From Lachnospiraceae bacterium (GTDB taxonomy: Bacteria > Bacillota > Clostridia > Lachnospirales > Lachnospiraceae), in the NCBI GenBank assembly GCA_017938485.1, contig JAGBBM010000101.1, positions 1 through 50,599 on the forward strand: DNA of 50,599 bases. Direction: 5' to 3'. Positions 1 through 8,268 of the stretch are shown here, one piece after another. Under the pieces are notes generated by a model. That model was not told where the DNA came from and made no database searches. It saw only the letters and a list, made by a program, of their open reading frames with translations. A program made the position numbers and the translations under genes. Each line of letters starts with the position of its first letter. The stretch's first letter is position 1.

Positions 1-61
1 ATATTTTTTCTATTTCTTCCACTTTATAATATTTTTTTTGTAAATACACCACAAAAAAATT

Positions 62-96
62 AAAACTCTATTTGTTATATATACAAACAGAGTTTT
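62..96 (-). terminator. Terminator after agrB
   Basis: Inverted repeat with arms 62-75 (AAAACTCTATTTGT) and 83-96 (ACAAACAGAGTTTT), one mismatch, short AT loop. The arms end in A and T runs, so it could work in both directions. It overlaps the agrB stop codon, which suggests that the agrD-agrB transcript ends here and does not continue into a receptor kinase gene. Confidence 0.8.
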
Positions 97-661
97 AATT
101 TACCCTCTCAATTATAAATTTACCCAAAACCATCAATAAGGTTACCATAAATATACCATTAACTAAATAAACATATAATTTGTTTTCAAGAAAAAACATA
201 ATTGAAATAACTAAATCGGATAAAATCAATATTATAATTATTTTTCTTTTGAAATAATCAACCTCTTCTCTACTCAAATTTCTATTTTTATTTTCGACTG
301 GAGCAACCACAAAGATAACTACATTGCACAACAACAAGACTATTATATATATAATCATAGAAAAGAAAACCTTGTTAATAACACATGTCAAAATCACATA
401 CATACACGAGAATAAGTAACACCTTGTTCGTGTATTGGCATGATAACCTCCACCATTCTTTCTAAGTGGAATCATAACACTGGCACTTATCAACAACGAA
501 ACGATTGAATTAGTCATAAAACCTATTACTATATATGATATGTAGTGCAAAACTTTTAAAATAGAACACTCCAACCCAAAATAAAACACATCACAATCAT
601 CTTCACTAATACACTTATGCAAAACTAAATTATGTAATAATAAATTAATTATTTTATCCAT
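95..661 (-). CDS. agrB: AgrB-like accessory gene regulator, peptide-processing membrane protease
   Basis: AgrB proteins are integral membrane cysteine proteases that cut AgrD precursor peptides and help form the cyclic (thio)lactone autoinducer. This 188-residue protein has the family size, several hydrophobic segments (about 38-66, 83-120, 140-160, 163-182) and the conserved stretch RKNGGGYHANTRTRC. His74 and Cys81 in that stretch have the same spacing as the catalytic His77/Cys84 of Staphylococcus aureus AgrB. The upstream gene, 15 bases away, encodes a fitting AgrD precursor, and a terminator follows at once. No AgrC kinase or AgrA regulator lies in the window. No strong ribosome binding site precedes the ATG, so translation may be coupled to agrD. 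The family call is firm; the signal's target is unknown. Confidence 0.93.
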   Translation of the reverse strand: MDKIINLLLHNLVLHKCISEDDCDVFYFGLECSILKVLHYISYIVIGFMTNSIVSLLISASVMIPLRKNGGGYHANTRTRCYLFSCMYVILTCVINKVFFSMIIYIIVLLLCNVVIFVVAPVENKNRNLSREEVDYFKRKIIIILILSDLVISIMFFLENKLYVYLVNGIFMVTLLMVLGKFIIERVN

Positions 662-676
662 AAAATAAATATTACT

Positions 677-829
677 TTATTTACTTCTTATTTTATTATT
701 ATCTAATAGTTTTTCAGGAATTCTTGGTTGATATCCCCATAAGATGCAAGCAGAATCAGCTTCCTTTTTTGCATTACTCTCTGCAATTCTTGCTAAAAAA
801 GTAAACGTTTTTTTTGAAATTGTTTTCAT
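677..829 (-). CDS. agrD: AgrD-like cyclic autoinducer precursor peptide
   Basis: Fifty-residue peptide of the cyclic lactone autoinducer type: an amphipathic basic N-terminal helix (MKTISKKTFTFLARIAES), a core around SACILWGYQPRIPEKL, and a charged tail. Cys28 would supply the thiol for a thiolactone ring; the exact C-terminal cut after CILWG or CILWGY cannot be decided by eye. The frame is open 19 codons further upstream, but the ATG at 829 follows GGAGG at 838-842 with good spacing, so this start is chosen. The gene sits just before agrB, the usual precursor-then-protease order. The mature signal probably acts on a receptor encoded elsewhere or beyond the left edge. Confidence 0.88.
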   Translation of the reverse strand: MKTISKKTFTFLARIAESNAKKEADSACILWGYQPRIPEKLLDNNKIRSK

Positions 830-930
830 AAATAAAACCTCCATATTTTTATACTTCAGTTTTATATTTTTTTTACTCATTTTCAATAGTTATTACACGA
901 ACTACTCATTTTTTGCACCAAATACCAAAA

Positions 931-956
931 TAGCGAAAGACCGAAGTCTTTCGCTA
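931..956 (-). terminator. UUCG-tetraloop terminator of the GlsB/YeaQ-type gene
   Basis: Perfect 11-bp stem (TAGCGAAAGAC / GTCTTTCGCTA) around a CGAA loop, which reads as the very stable UUCG tetraloop on the minus strand. It lies 20 bases after the stop codon at 977 and is followed on that strand by a short T-rich stretch. Confidence 0.8.
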
Positions 957-976
957 TAATGTGGGTGTGATAAATG

Positions 977-1216
977 CTATTTTTTTATAGCTCTTCCAAC
1001 TGCGATAAGTATACAAGCACCGATAACACCACTGATAATACCACCAATAGGACCAGCGAAGTGAATACCGATAAGTCCAAAGAGTGCTCCAGCGATAGCA
1101 CCACCAACGATACCTAAGATAATGTTAATGATAACACCGAAGTTTGAACCCATAAGCTTACCTGCAAGCCAACCTGCAACGCCACCGAAAACCAAGCTAA
1201 AGATAAAATCTAACAT
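977..1216 (-). CDS. GlsB/YeaQ/YmgE family stress-response membrane protein
   Basis: Small 79-residue, very hydrophobic, glycine-rich protein with three predicted membrane segments (about 2-20, 28-50, 55-76). The glycine pattern (GGVAGWLAGKLMG near the N-terminus, GIVGGAIAGALFGLIG in the middle) is typical of the transglycosylase-associated/GlsB family, whose members are induced by stress in many bacteria but have no settled molecular function. The ATG is preceded by GGAGG. A consensus-like promoter (1272-1301) and a strong terminator (931-956) make it a single-gene transcript. The family name does not imply transglycosylase activity. Confidence 0.9.
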   Translation of the reverse strand: MLDFIFSLVFGGVAGWLAGKLMGSNFGVIINIILGIVGGAIAGALFGLIGIHFAGPIGGIISGVIGACILIAVGRAIKK

Positions 1217-1271
1217 AACGACCTCCTAAAAAAGTTTCATATGTATATATTCGACACATATCATATAAATC

Positions 1272-1301
1272 ATTATATCACTCTGAGGAAATTTTTTACA
1301 A
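1272..1301 (-). promoter_or_regulatory. Sigma-A type promoter for the GlsB-like gene
   Basis: On the minus strand TTGTAA (1296-1301), an 18-base spacer and TATAAT (1272-1277) lie about 55 bases before the start codon at 1216. The -10 is a perfect match; the -35 matches four of six positions. Confidence 0.65.
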
Positions 1302-1330
1302 TAGTATTTGAAAATTTATATAACAATTAT

Positions 1331-3850
1331 TTATTCGTTATTCCTTATTCCCTCGGTTATATTTGTTCTACCCATACTCTTAACCATAAGCACAGATAAA
1401 AATACCATAATAGCCAGAAGTACACCACCGATTCCAAGATAAGAAAGGAAAGGGATAACCATTTTCATCTCGAAGAAGTAAAGTCCTGCCTCAATAACCA
1501 TCCTAGTAAAGCCAAGTCCAAGCAAGGTACCTATAATCCAGGAAATCAAACCAATAATAATTTTTTCAAGCACAAGCATACGGTTAAGCTTCTTTTTGCT
1601 CATACCTATGGAGCGAAGTATGGAAACTTCTCTTTTTCTAAGCTGTTGTTCATTTACCATATTGTTTAAGATGCTCACAACACCCATAACCACGATAAAG
1701 ATTACAATAAATATAACTACAACCTTAACTGATCTGGTCTGCTCTTCCATCCATTTTGCTTCATTAAAAAATCCATATTCAGCTTGTTTTGCATCTTGGT
1801 ATATAACCTGCTCCAAGCTTACCAAATCTGTAATTTCAAACTTACCCTCATCTACATCTATGTAGTAACCACCACAAAAATGGCTGTAATTTTCACTAGG
1901 ATAATGCTCAACCACGTAATCGTAAGACATAATAATTACCAAACCATATTCGTTTAAAAGTGAACGACTACATAAGCCTTTGATTTCGATTTCTTCATAA
2001 TAGGCTTCATTTTTGCAATTCTCGTTGAGATTTTCGAAGTATGTGTCAGCCACCTGTTCATCTGCCACAAAGGAAGGATTCATTAGCTTAATCTTATCTC
2101 CCACGCCTTCTTCACACAAATCCACTTCTGCGTAGGCCTCTGTTTCCTCATCTACATAACCATACTTGCTTACAACTATAGCACCTCCATCTTTAACGGA
2201 AGTAGCATCTGCTCCATCAAGCATATATGCATTTAGTTTTTCAAGTTGCTCCTCTGTATAAAGATACACTGTTGCTATATCTACTGTCAAAACGCCATAT
2301 TCATAATCCATAGCCAAAATAAGTTCTGGTGTTGCAGTAACAATATCTCCCCCATTATATCCCTTACAATAATATGCATAGTATGGTTCAACAGAAGTCA
2401 CATAATCCAAGGTTTCTATAGCCTTACCATTATCCCAAACCATTTCATCAGTCACATCCACCGGTGGCATAACTGTAAAATAATCATACTGCTCCTTTAC
2501 AGTAGCTCCTCCGGCAAATAAACTCATCTGCTCTTTAAAGTTTGCAAGTATGGTGACAAGAACTGTCATTATAAGTACGCTTATAGTAAAGGATGCTACT
2601 GAATTCCAGAAGCTTTTACTGTTACGTCTTATGTTTTTATAGGCATACTCACCCTCTATACCAAATACTCTAAAGAATCTACCTCTTCTTTTCTTCTCCT
2701 GAACCTTGCTATATGCATAGTTCGCCTTGATTCCCTCCACAACAGGAACCTTCTTAAGAACTCCAAATGGCTCTATAACAGCAAGCTCTATAGTTAAAAC
2801 CATAAACACTATGGCAAAAAGCAAAGCTATAATAGAAAAATCAAAATTCATTCCATATAATTTGAAACCATGCCGGAGGATAAAATAAAACACATTACTT
2901 AAAACTATTCCAGCTACAAAAGCTATTGCACCCTCAAGATATATCTCTCTTCTAAAGATTCCCTTAATCTTCTTATCTGTTGCACCCATAGCCTTAAGGA
3001 TATTAAACTCTCTAAGGTTATCAATGAGATTGGCAGAGAAAAGACTTCTAACCATAACCATACACATGTATACCACAAGCAGCATAATCATAAGGAACAT
3101 GGCTATCATTGGCACAGATTCCCCCTTAAAATAATAGGTCTCCATCATAGCATTGATAAAATATATTCCATTCTTTGATGTATCAAGACCGATATCTTCT
3201 GCTAAGGTTTCACTATACGCTGTCCAGTCAGCAAAATTGTCATATCTTACAAAGGCTGACATCTCCATATCCGGGGTAGCTATAGTAAAGGCTGTAGTTC
3301 CATAGGCATACTCATCTACCACCTCATTGTTAAAAATACCTGATACAGTAAATGTATTTCCTGGTATCTCGTTTCCTTCTTCATCACGATACACCGTAGA
3401 TATCTTATCCCCTATCTTCACTGTCTCCTCAAAGAAATAGACGGAATTCTCGTGTATAAGTATCTCTGTTGAGTCTTTTGGGAGCTCACCCTCTACAAGA
3501 TTGTAGCCAAAGGTAGTCTGGTCCATATCCTGAACATATCTAAGTTCTAGATACCTTGGACCATAATAATCTGCATACATCTGCTCGTAGTCAACATATA
3601 TGAAATCTACGTTTTTCACTGTAGCATAATTCTTTATTTTTTCCTGTTTCTCACTGTCAAGGTCTACAAACTCCACGTGATAGTTCATATGCTCATCTGC
3701 CATAGCCTTATTGTCAAACCAATAATTCAGTATCAGGGTAAGCACTGTATATATAAGAACTGTGGTAAGCACCATACTTGCTGCAACAAGGAAAGAACGT
3801 TTTTTTCTATGTGTCAGATATCTGTTTCCTAATTCCTTATATCCTTTCAT
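1331..3850 (-). CDS. FtsX-family ABC transporter permease (large, two FtsX modules)
   Basis: Membrane component of an ABC exporter, 839 residues from the chosen start. One N-terminal membrane span (about residues 20-40) is followed by a large outside domain, three spans near 250-370 (first FtsX module), a second N-terminal-type span near 420-445, another outside domain of about 240 residues, and three final spans near 710-830. This duplicated layout is typical of Firmicutes macrolide/lipoprotein-type exporters. The start at 3850 (MKGYKELGNRY) follows GGAGGAAGAGAT; an upstream in-frame ATG lies inside the preceding gene and has no such site. The ATPase gene ends 16 bases upstream, so the two are co-transcribed, and a divergent two-component system probably controls them. 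The substrate cannot be read from sequence; an antimicrobial peptide is a fair guess only. Confidence 0.9.
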   Translation of the reverse strand: MKGYKELGNRYLTHRKKRSFLVAASMVLTTVLIYTVLTLILNYWFDNKAMADEHMNYHVEFVDLDSEKQEKIKNYATVKNVDFIYVDYEQMYADYYGPRYLELRYVQDMDQTTFGYNLVEGELPKDSTEILIHENSVYFFEETVKIGDKISTVYRDEEGNEIPGNTFTVSGIFNNEVVDEYAYGTTAFTIATPDMEMSAFVRYDNFADWTAYSETLAEDIGLDTSKNGIYFINAMMETYYFKGESVPMIAMFLMIMLLVVYMCMVMVRSLFSANLIDNLREFNILKAMGATDKKIKGIFRREIYLEGAIAFVAGIVLSNVFYFILRHGFKLYGMNFDFSIIALLFAIVFMVLTIELAVIEPFGVLKKVPVVEGIKANYAYSKVQEKKRRGRFFRVFGIEGEYAYKNIRRNSKSFWNSVASFTISVLIMTVLVTILANFKEQMSLFAGGATVKEQYDYFTVMPPVDVTDEMVWDNGKAIETLDYVTSVEPYYAYYCKGYNGGDIVTATPELILAMDYEYGVLTVDIATVYLYTEEQLEKLNAYMLDGADATSVKDGGAIVVSKYGYVDEETEAYAEVDLCEEGVGDKIKLMNPSFVADEQVADTYFENLNENCKNEAYYEEIEIKGLCSRSLLNEYGLVIIMSYDYVVEHYPSENYSHFCGGYYIDVDEGKFEITDLVSLEQVIYQDAKQAEYGFFNEAKWMEEQTRSVKVVVIFIVIFIVVMGVVSILNNMVNEQQLRKREVSILRSIGMSKKKLNRMLVLEKIIIGLISWIIGTLLGLGFTRMVIEAGLYFFEMKMVIPFLSYLGIGGVLLAIMVFLSVLMVKSMGRTNITEGIRNNE

Positions 3851-3866
3851 ATCTCTTCCTCCACCA

Positions 3867-4547
3867 CTACATATTCTTAGAATCACTTACTATTTTACCG
3901 TCTGATATCTCTATTACACGGTCTGCTGAATTTGCTATACTCATCTCATGAGTTATAAGTACTAAGGTCTGTTCGTATTTTTTTGAAGATGCTTTAAGAA
4001 TCTCCATAACTTCAAGACCATTTTTTCTATCCAGGTTACCAGTTGGCTCATCCGCAAATATAATAGATGGCTTGTTCGCTAGAGCTCTTGCAATAGAAAC
4101 TCTCTGCTGCTGACCACCGGAAAGCTGGTTAGGAAGATGTTTTTCTCTCTCCTTTAACCCAAGCATCTCAATCAAATCATTTATATATTCCTTATCTGGT
4201 TTCTTGTCGTCGAGAAGCACTGGCATCTCGATATTTTCCCTTACTGTAAGAACTGGAATTAAGTTGTAAGACTGAAATACAAATCCAATCTTTCTTCTTC
4301 GCATCATAGCAAGAGCCTCATCCTTGTACTTTGAGATATTCTCACCCTCGATATATATATCACCGCTAGTTGGCTTATCGAGACATCCAAGCATATGTAA
4401 AAGGGTAGACTTACCTGAACCAGAAGCGCCCACGATAGCTACAAACTCACCCTTTTCAATAGTTAAATCTATTTCATCTGTAGCTTTAACCTGCTTTTCT
4501 CCCTCACCATAATATTTGCAAAGCTTTTCTGTTTTAAGTATCTCCAT
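3867..4547 (-). CDS. ABC transporter ATP-binding protein (LolD/MacB/BceA type)
   Basis: Cytosolic ATPase of the exporter, 226 residues, the usual size for this class. Walker A GASGSGKST begins at residue 40; the signature LSGGQQQRV lies near 142, followed by the Walker B stretch IIFADEPTGNLD and the switch-histidine region LITHE. The ADEPTGNLD form is the hallmark of MacB/LolD/BceA-type ATPases that work with FtsX-like permeases. It is the first gene of a two-gene minus-strand operon. A TATAAT box at 4653-4658 with TTACAAT repeats beside it fits regulated transcription by the divergently encoded response regulator. Confidence 0.93.
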   Translation of the reverse strand: MEILKTEKLCKYYGEGEKQVKATDEIDLTIEKGEFVAIVGASGSGKSTLLHMLGCLDKPTSGDIYIEGENISKYKDEALAMMRRRKIGFVFQSYNLIPVLTVRENIEMPVLLDDKKPDKEYINDLIEMLGLKEREKHLPNQLSGGQQQRVSIARALANKPSIIFADEPTGNLDRKNGLEVMEILKASSKKYEQTLVLITHEMSIANSADRVIEISDGKIVSDSKNM

Positions 4548-4652
4548 ACCAAATACCTTTCCTTTCTAAAATAATCTTTTACAATTTGCAGAATCTATGA
4601 CATATCCAACATATTCATGCAGAGAATACACATTTTCCAACTTGATGATTTT

Positions 4653-4715
4653 ATTATAAAATGTCAATCTTACAATACAGTGAAAGTTTATCTTACAATT
4701 TAGTCACTTTACAAT
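4653..4715. promoter_or_regulatory. Divergent control region with TTACAAT direct repeats
   Basis: The 244-base space between the ABC operon and the response regulator gene holds three copies of T(C/T)TTACAAT-like sequence with TACAAT at 4671-4676, 4694-4699 and 4710-4715, and a fourth related copy (TTTTACAATTT) at 4577-4587. Read on the minus strand they are ATTGTAA repeats just upstream of a TATAAT box at 4653-4658, the probable -10 of the ABC operon, so the nearest copy falls at the -35 position. This is the expected layout for activation by an OmpR-type regulator. Binding by the adjacent regulator is inference. Confidence 0.5.
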
Positions 4716-4791
4716 TTTTTATCCACAAAACATTGCACTTTCTTCTGATTTAACTTAAACTTAGATTATATTTAATCAAAAGGGGATACAT

Positions 4792-5469
4792 ATGAAGAAT
4801 ATACTTTTGGTAGAAGACGATATGCCACTTGCTATGGCTACCGCCTTCGCCTTAGAAACTGAAGATTTTGCAGTAACCCATGCGCCTTCTTTAGCGGAAG
4901 CAACCACTGCACTTGAGCTTACTGATTTCTCCCTTATTTTGTTGGATGTAAATCTTCCTGACGGCAATGGTTATGATTTCTGCAAAGCTATACGAGGAAA
5001 AGGCTACACCCTACCTATAATCTTTCTTACAGCTCTGGACGAGGAGGTCAACGTAATCCAAGGTCTTGAAGTAGGGGCAGACGACTATGTGGCAAAGCCT
5101 TTTAGAGTTAGAGAACTTATTTCCCGAATCAAAGCTAACATAAGAAGATACGACGCCAGCGCCCCATCTAATGATGAAACCATTTTGGGCACCTTTAAGA
5201 TAGACACTAAGGCACACAAGGTTTATCACGGCGGAGAGCTTTTAAGTCTTACTCCTAGCGAGTACAGACTTTTCCTCACTTTAGTAGAAAACAAGAATCA
5301 GGTACTCACCAGAAGCCAGCTGCTTGAGCAGCTATGGGATGTTGATGGAGACTTTGTAGATGACAATACACTCTCTGTATATGTAAAACGACTCAGAGAA
5401 AAGTTAGTCGATGACAAAGATGTTATCTCCACAGTTCGTGGTGTGGGATATATGATTTCAGACAAATAA
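4792..5469 (+). CDS. OmpR/PhoB-family response regulator
   Basis: DNA-binding response regulator of 225 residues. The receiver domain (about 1-115) has the acidic pair Glu8-Asp9-Asp10, phospho-acceptor Asp52 in LILLDVNLPDG, the conserved Thr in FLTA and Lys in AKPF. The winged-helix domain (about 128-222) carries SLTPSEYRLFLTLVENKNQVLTR and ends with the family's STVRGVGYMI. The start has AGGGG at 4781-4785. It is divergent from an ABC exporter operon and followed by its kinase, so it most likely controls that exporter through the TTACAAT repeats. It is not a Bce-type module by permease size, so the inducer is open. Confidence 0.95.
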   Translation: MKNILLVEDDMPLAMATAFALETEDFAVTHAPSLAEATTALELTDFSLILLDVNLPDGNGYDFCKAIRGKGYTLPIIFLTALDEEVNVIQGLEVGADDYVAKPFRVRELISRIKANIRRYDASAPSNDETILGTFKIDTKAHKVYHGGELLSLTPSEYRLFLTLVENKNQVLTRSQLLEQLWDVDGDFVDDNTLSVYVKRLREKLVDDKDVISTVRGVGYMISDK

Positions 5470-5524
5470 AATTAGACTAATGATAGGCAGTTTGTTTCTA
5501 CATACTCATGGATGGTAAAGTTAC

Positions 5525-6682
5525 ATGTTCAAAAATAGAGAAGTAAAAATCTACACAATCAAATATATACTAGGATTTATCTTACTGGGCATTCTTCTAT
5601 TCTTTGTTTTAAAGGAAGCTATCTCTCATATGGAGGAGCTTTATTATCAGGAGCTGATAGAATCCACCACCGATACGGAATCACTTACAGAGAGCGGAAA
5701 AACTCATTATCTTCCCTCACAATACGATGACCATATTAAGGATTCCATCAGAAGCTTGTATGTCATAGTTTACAGCCTTTACCTACTGATTGCCTCATTT
5801 GGATATTGTCTGGGACTTATCCTATACAGGGTTCCACTGAAGGCTATAGCAAGGGTGAGTCAAAACTCAGAAGAGGTTTTAGAAGGTAACTACGATAATC
5901 TGGAAATGATAGATGTGCCTGAAGGAGATATAAGCCAGTTCTACTCCCTTTACACTAAGATGGTCACCGCCATCAAGCACAGCCGTGACAAGGAACAGGC
6001 AGAGAAAATATTCCTGCAGGACTTAATTGCAGATATTTCTCATCAGCTTAAAACACCTCTTGCCACCCTCACTATATATCAGGATTTACTTTGTAACCCT
6101 AACGTGACAGATGAGAAAAAACAAGAAATGCTCAAGCTTATGGGAGAACAGCTCTCCCGAATGGAATGGCTTATACTGTCACTCCTCAAGCTGGCAAGGT
6201 TGGAATCAGGTGCTATACAATTCACCACTAAAAGTCAGCCTCTCCTTCCAACTCTTCAGATGGCTCATCAAAATGTAGGCATGCTACTAAAAGCAAAAAA
6301 TCAATCCTTAGTTATGACTTGCGATGAAAATGTAATCTTAAAGCATGACAGCGACTGGCTGGCAGAGGCACTTACCAACATCTTGAAAAACGCTACAGAA
6401 TATGCCCCAGAAGACAGTACCATCCAGCTTAATGTGGAACACTCTAAGGTTATGACTACCATAAATATCAAGGATTACGGAAAAGGGATAGACAAGGAAT
6501 CCCTACCAAAGATATTCAAGCGTTTTTATAGAGCCAAGTCTGACGTAAACGAAAACAGCATCGGCATTGGACTCTCCCTATCCAAAGGCATCATCGAAGG
6601 TCAGGGTGGCGATATTACAGTTAGTAGTGAGGTGGGAAAATACACCTGCTTTACTATAAACTTTTACCACACCTTTCTCTAA
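5525..6682 (+). CDS. Sensor histidine kinase partner of the upstream response regulator
   Basis: Membrane kinase of 385 residues with two spans (about 13-30 and 76-101) around a short outside loop of roughly 45 residues. A HAMP-like linker leads to the H-box DISHQLKTPLATL with phospho-acceptor His173, and the ATPase domain has the N-box LTNILKNATEYAP, the D/G1 box IKDYGKGI, the F region KIFKRFYRA and the G2 box GIGLSLSKGI. The outside loop is too short for a large ligand domain, so it may sense through the membrane or through the exporter. The gene is 55 bases downstream of the regulator on the same strand. The ribosome binding site is weak (GGTAAAG). The shared terminator at 6693-6736 ends the transcript. 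Confidence 0.93.
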   Translation: MFKNREVKIYTIKYILGFILLGILLFFVLKEAISHMEELYYQELIESTTDTESLTESGKTHYLPSQYDDHIKDSIRSLYVIVYSLYLLIASFGYCLGLILYRVPLKAIARVSQNSEEVLEGNYDNLEMIDVPEGDISQFYSLYTKMVTAIKHSRDKEQAEKIFLQDLIADISHQLKTPLATLTIYQDLLCNPNVTDEKKQEMLKLMGEQLSRMEWLILSLLKLARLESGAIQFTTKSQPLLPTLQMAHQNVGMLLKAKNQSLVMTCDENVILKHDSDWLAEALTNILKNATEYAPEDSTIQLNVEHSKVMTTINIKDYGKGIDKESLPKIFKRFYRAKSDVNENSIGIGLSLSKGIIEGQGGDITVSSEVGKYTCFTINFYHTFL

Positions 6683-6692
6683 ACATTATACA

Positions 6693-6736
6693 AAAAGCAG
6701 AGGCCTGGAATATATTTGTTCCAAGCCTCTGCTTTT
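6693..6736. terminator. Bidirectional terminator between converging genes
   Basis: An 18-bp stem (AAAAGCAGAGGCCTGGAA at 6693-6710 against TTCCAAGCCTCTGCTTTT at 6719-6736, one wobble position) with an 8-base loop. A and T runs on both ends serve the plus-strand kinase gene ending at 6682 and the minus-strand gene ending at 6745. Confidence 0.9.
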
Positions 6737-6744
6737 ATATTTCA

Positions 6745-7005
6745 TTATTTACCCTTGCGGTTCCTTACCGCCTCCGCTAGAAGGAATTCTATCTGGCTGT
6801 TGATGGAACGATAGTCCTCATCTGCCCACTTAGCCAAGTCCTCCCAAAGGGATGGTGCCAGACGAAGAAGAATCTGCTTTTTGGCTTTTTCCTTTTCCTT
6901 CATCTGCTTTTCTTTATTCTTAATGTCTGCTTCCAACTTCTCTAGTCGTTGAAGACGTTCATTAAGCTCTTGTTCTTTAGCATCAATATTTAATTCATTA
7001 CTCAC
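6745..7005 (-). CDS. Small coiled-coil protein with Arc/ribbon-helix-helix-like C-terminus
   Basis: Eighty-six residues starting with GTG; GAGGTGAAGAC precedes it. Residues 5-45 form a very charged predicted coiled coil (repeated Glu/Lys heptads), and residues 48-82 (ILLRLAPSLWEDLAKWADE, then a Ser-Ile-Asn-rich second helix) resemble the helical part of Arc/CopG ribbon-helix-helix proteins, where RL.P.L...L...A... is common. It may bind DNA or simply dimerise. It lies 93 bases downstream of the SPFH gene on the same strand and probably shares its promoter. The link to the SPFH protein is inferred from position only. Confidence 0.65.
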   Translation of the reverse strand: MSNELNIDAKEQELNERLQRLEKLEADIKNKEKQMKEKEKAKKQILLRLAPSLWEDLAKWADEDYRSINSQIEFLLAEAVRNRKGK

Positions 7006-7098
7006 GTCTTCACCTCACAATCATCAAAAAGCACACTATACCTATTACTAAATATAACATATTTTCACTCTACATCAAACTAAATTCTGCTGATTTAA

Positions 7099-8145
7099 TT
7101 AGTATATTGAACTGCTGTTAACAACCGGCTGTGCTTCCTTGCTACCGCAGAGTACTACGAGAAGGTTGCTAACCATAGCTGCCTTTCTCTCCTCATCAAG
7201 AACTACAACCTCGTCCTCCGCAAGCTGGTCAATAGCCATCTTAACCATACCAACTGCGCCCTCAACTATCTCGTGACGAGCCGCTACAATAGCTGTAGCC
7301 TGCTGCTTCTGAAGCATAGCCGCTGCAATTTCATCTGAATACGCAAGGTCAGTAATACGAACCTCCTTGATTTCAATACCTGCCTCAGCAACCTTTTCCT
7401 GAAGTTCCACCTTCATATTCTCAGCTATCTCCTGTGAGCTAGCACGAAGTGTTTTCTCATCAGAATCATTCTCCATAACATCGTAAGGATAAAGTCTTGC
7501 ATTATTTCTGATGATAACATCACACTGTGTTGATAAGTACTTATTGTAATTCTCCACATTAAATACTGCCTTAGTTGGATTAACAATCTTCCAGATAACT
7601 GCTGTTCCTATAATAACAGGGTTTCCTAATGCATCGTTAACCTTCTGTTTTCTATTGTTTAAAGTAATTGTTTTTGTAGAAACCTTCTTATTCATGCTTG
7701 ATGTAGCAGATACACCAGTTTCTGTCTTGTCAGTTGTGCTTGGTTTTGTAAATGCAGTTGCAAGCTCATCGAAAGCAGAAGCTGCAGATGGATTGTAGCA
7801 TACTGCAAATGGGTTTATATAATAAAAACCTGCCTTCTTAATAGTACCATAATACTTACCGAAGAATGTATACACTGCTGCCTCATTTGGATGAACCACC
7901 TTAAGTCCGGCAAACATAATTGAAAATACTACTATAAGTACTATACCACCTGCTATTCCAAGACCTCCAACAACTGATGGAAGCTCTATAGTCTTATCCA
8001 CAATAAGACCTCCGCATATAATCATTGCAAGTGCAAAAATCTCACCGAAGATAAGTCCAAAGAGTGCCCCTGCACCATTTGCCTTTGTTATCTCCTTTTC
8101 TACCACGTCGTTAACAGTTACTTTGCTTTCACTTACCTCACTCAT
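7099..8145 (-). CDS. SPFH/Band 7 (stomatin-prohibitin-flotillin) domain membrane protein
   Basis: 348 residues. Two adjacent hydrophobic segments (about 26-48 and 55-80) anchor the N-terminus, followed by the start of the SPFH fold (VHPNEAAVYTFFGKYYGTIKKAGFYYINPF), a Ser/Thr-rich insertion (about 118-150), and the C-terminal part with the typical pattern VRITDLAYSDEIAAAMLQKQQATAIVAARHEIVEGAVGM. SPFH proteins oligomerise on membranes and are linked to membrane microdomains, protease control or envelope stress. The ATG has AGGGAGGA upstream. Transcription starts from a near-perfect promoter with a palindromic operator overlapping the start site, so a repressor probably controls it. The specific role is unknown. 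Confidence 0.92.
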   Translation of the reverse strand: MSEVSESKVTVNDVVEKEITKANGAGALFGLIFGEIFALAMIICGGLIVDKTIELPSVVGGLGIAGGIVLIVVFSIMFAGLKVVHPNEAAVYTFFGKYYGTIKKAGFYYINPFAVCYNPSAASAFDELATAFTKPSTTDKTETGVSATSSMNKKVSTKTITLNNRKQKVNDALGNPVIIGTAVIWKIVNPTKAVFNVENYNKYLSTQCDVIIRNNARLYPYDVMENDSDEKTLRASSQEIAENMKVELQEKVAEAGIEIKEVRITDLAYSDEIAAAMLQKQQATAIVAARHEIVEGAVGMVKMAIDQLAEDEVVVLDEERKAAMVSNLLVVLCGSKEAQPVVNSSSIY

Positions 8146-8205
8146 ATAAATATCCTCCCTTGATATAAATTAAAAAAGTTTACTTGTTTCTCGCTAGCTA
8201 TATTT

Positions 8206-8224
8206 TGATATCAATTCGATATCA
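8206..8224. promoter_or_regulatory. Palindromic operator before the SPFH gene
   Basis: TGATATC-AATTC-GATATCA, a perfect 7-bp inverted repeat, starts three bases downstream of the -10 box of the SPFH promoter. A site in this position would block transcription when a dimeric repressor binds. No PadR- or GntR-type repressor gene is adjacent, so its binding protein is not identified. Confidence 0.65.
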
Positions 8225-8226
8225 TC

Positions 8227-8255
8227 ATAATACAACTATGAATTTGAGTTGTCAA
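8227..8255 (-). promoter_or_regulatory. Consensus sigma-A promoter for the SPFH gene
   Basis: On the minus strand TTGACA (8250-8255), a 17-base spacer and TATTAT (8227-8232). The -35 is perfect, the -10 matches five of six positions, and the spacing is optimal. The start codon is about 80 bases downstream. Confidence 0.85.
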
Positions 8256-8268
8256 GAGGGAAATTAAA

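Noticed and set aside
1331-6682. BceAB-BceRS bacitracin resistance module
   Set aside because: Gene order is similar, but the permease is about 840 residues with two large outside domains rather than the about 650-residue BceB layout, and the kinase is not clearly BceS-like.
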